Below are positions 13,397 to 13,596 of a stretch of 13,596 nt of DNA, piece after piece. The stretch covers positions 1 to 13,596 of the forward strand of contig DAOUKZ010000164.1 of the NCBI GenBank assembly GCA_034420775.1, in the 5' to 3' direction. Under the pieces are notes generated by a model that was not told the origin of the DNA, did no database searches, and saw only the letters and a program-made list of their open reading frames with translations. The translations under genes were made by a program, and so were the position numbers. The DNA is from DAOUKH01 sp034420775 (GTDB taxonomy: Bacteria > Chloroflexota > Dehalococcoidia > SHYB01). Position 1 is the stretch's first letter. Every line of letters starts with the position of its first letter.

Positions 13397-13596
13397 CTAG
13401 CGGTCCTCTTCCTCGTCCTGCTCCTCCTCGTCCTCCTCGTCCCAGAGGTCCATTTGGAAGCCGTCGCCCAGGAGGGTCTCCAAGCCGCCGGGGATGTGGG
13501 TCGCGAAGCGGGCCAGGGAGTGGTAAGCGCCCCCGGAGGGCTCGACGCCCTTCTTGCGCCAGCGGCGCACCTGCTTGCGGTCCACGCCGATGACCT
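13397..13596 (-). CDS. HTH protein with acidic C-terminal tail (partial, runs off the right edge)
   Basis: Only the C-terminal 65 or so residues are visible; the reading frame stays open to the edge. VIGVDRKQVRRWRKKG looks like the recognition-helix end of a helix-turn-helix, followed by HSLARFATHIPGG. The last 15 residues are almost all Asp and Glu (EEDEEEQDEEED). This resembles small phage- or element-borne DNA-binding proteins. A start inside the window at GTG 13585 would cut the HTH, so the true start is outside. No function beyond DNA binding can be given. Confidence 0.6.
   Translation of the reverse strand, partial: VIGVDRKQVRRWRKKGVEPSGGAYHSLARFATHIPGGLETLLGDGFQMDLWDEEDEEEQDEEEDR

Noticed and set aside
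1..13596. tRNA, rRNA or CRISPR array
   Set aside because: No T-loop-like GGTTCGA context with a cloverleaf, no rRNA-like sequence, and no regularly spaced repeats were seen by eye on either strand; a covariance-model scan was not possible.

Overview
This is a GC-rich bacterial window with short intergenic gaps. Nearly all genes lie on the minus strand; the Rieske oxygenase is the only clear plus-strand gene. No rRNA, tRNA or ribosomal protein gene is present, so the host cannot be named. A GPP34-type domain, GC-rich codon use and a divergent FeoB suggest Actinomycetota or a relative such as Chloroflexota, but this is a guess. The host probably makes selenocysteine, because one gene reads through an in-frame TGA.

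Positions 1-5085 hold an oxidoreductase-rich region. A left-truncated gene encodes an unusual fusion of a GPP34 (GOLPH3-like) domain with the front of a cytochrome P450. It is divergent from a Rieske non-heme iron oxygenase of the steroid hydroxylase/cholesterol desaturase type. Convergent with that are a flavin amine-oxidase-like oxidoreductase and a short beta-carbonic anhydrase in one transcription unit. Upstream of them lies an OsmC-family peroxidase whose first catalytic cysteine is an in-frame TGA followed by a SECIS-like hairpin. It is best read as a selenoprotein, not as two ORFs or a pseudogene.

Positions 5344-8222 hold a two-gene unit. A thioredoxin-reductase-like flavoprotein with a cysteine-rich C-terminus overlaps a divergent FeoB-like GTPase/permease, with a palindromic promoter region upstream. 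Metal (perhaps iron) reduction coupled to transport is the natural guess.

Positions 8223-13596 look like accessory or mobile DNA. A large serine recombinase sits behind a small ribbon-helix-helix regulator that has a perfect 19-bp palindrome at its promoter. Next comes a tight three-gene operon: a RelE/BECR-fold-like putative toxin, a DUF2283-plus-HTH putative antitoxin, and a single-chain AAA ATPase-DUF4435 (Toprim-like) protein resembling PARIS/OLD anti-phage effectors. A small hypothetical gene and the end of an HTH protein with an acidic tail reach the right edge. The most plausible reading is an integrated element carrying a defence cargo next to chromosomal metabolic genes. The boundary may lie in the gene-free stretch at 8223-8478.
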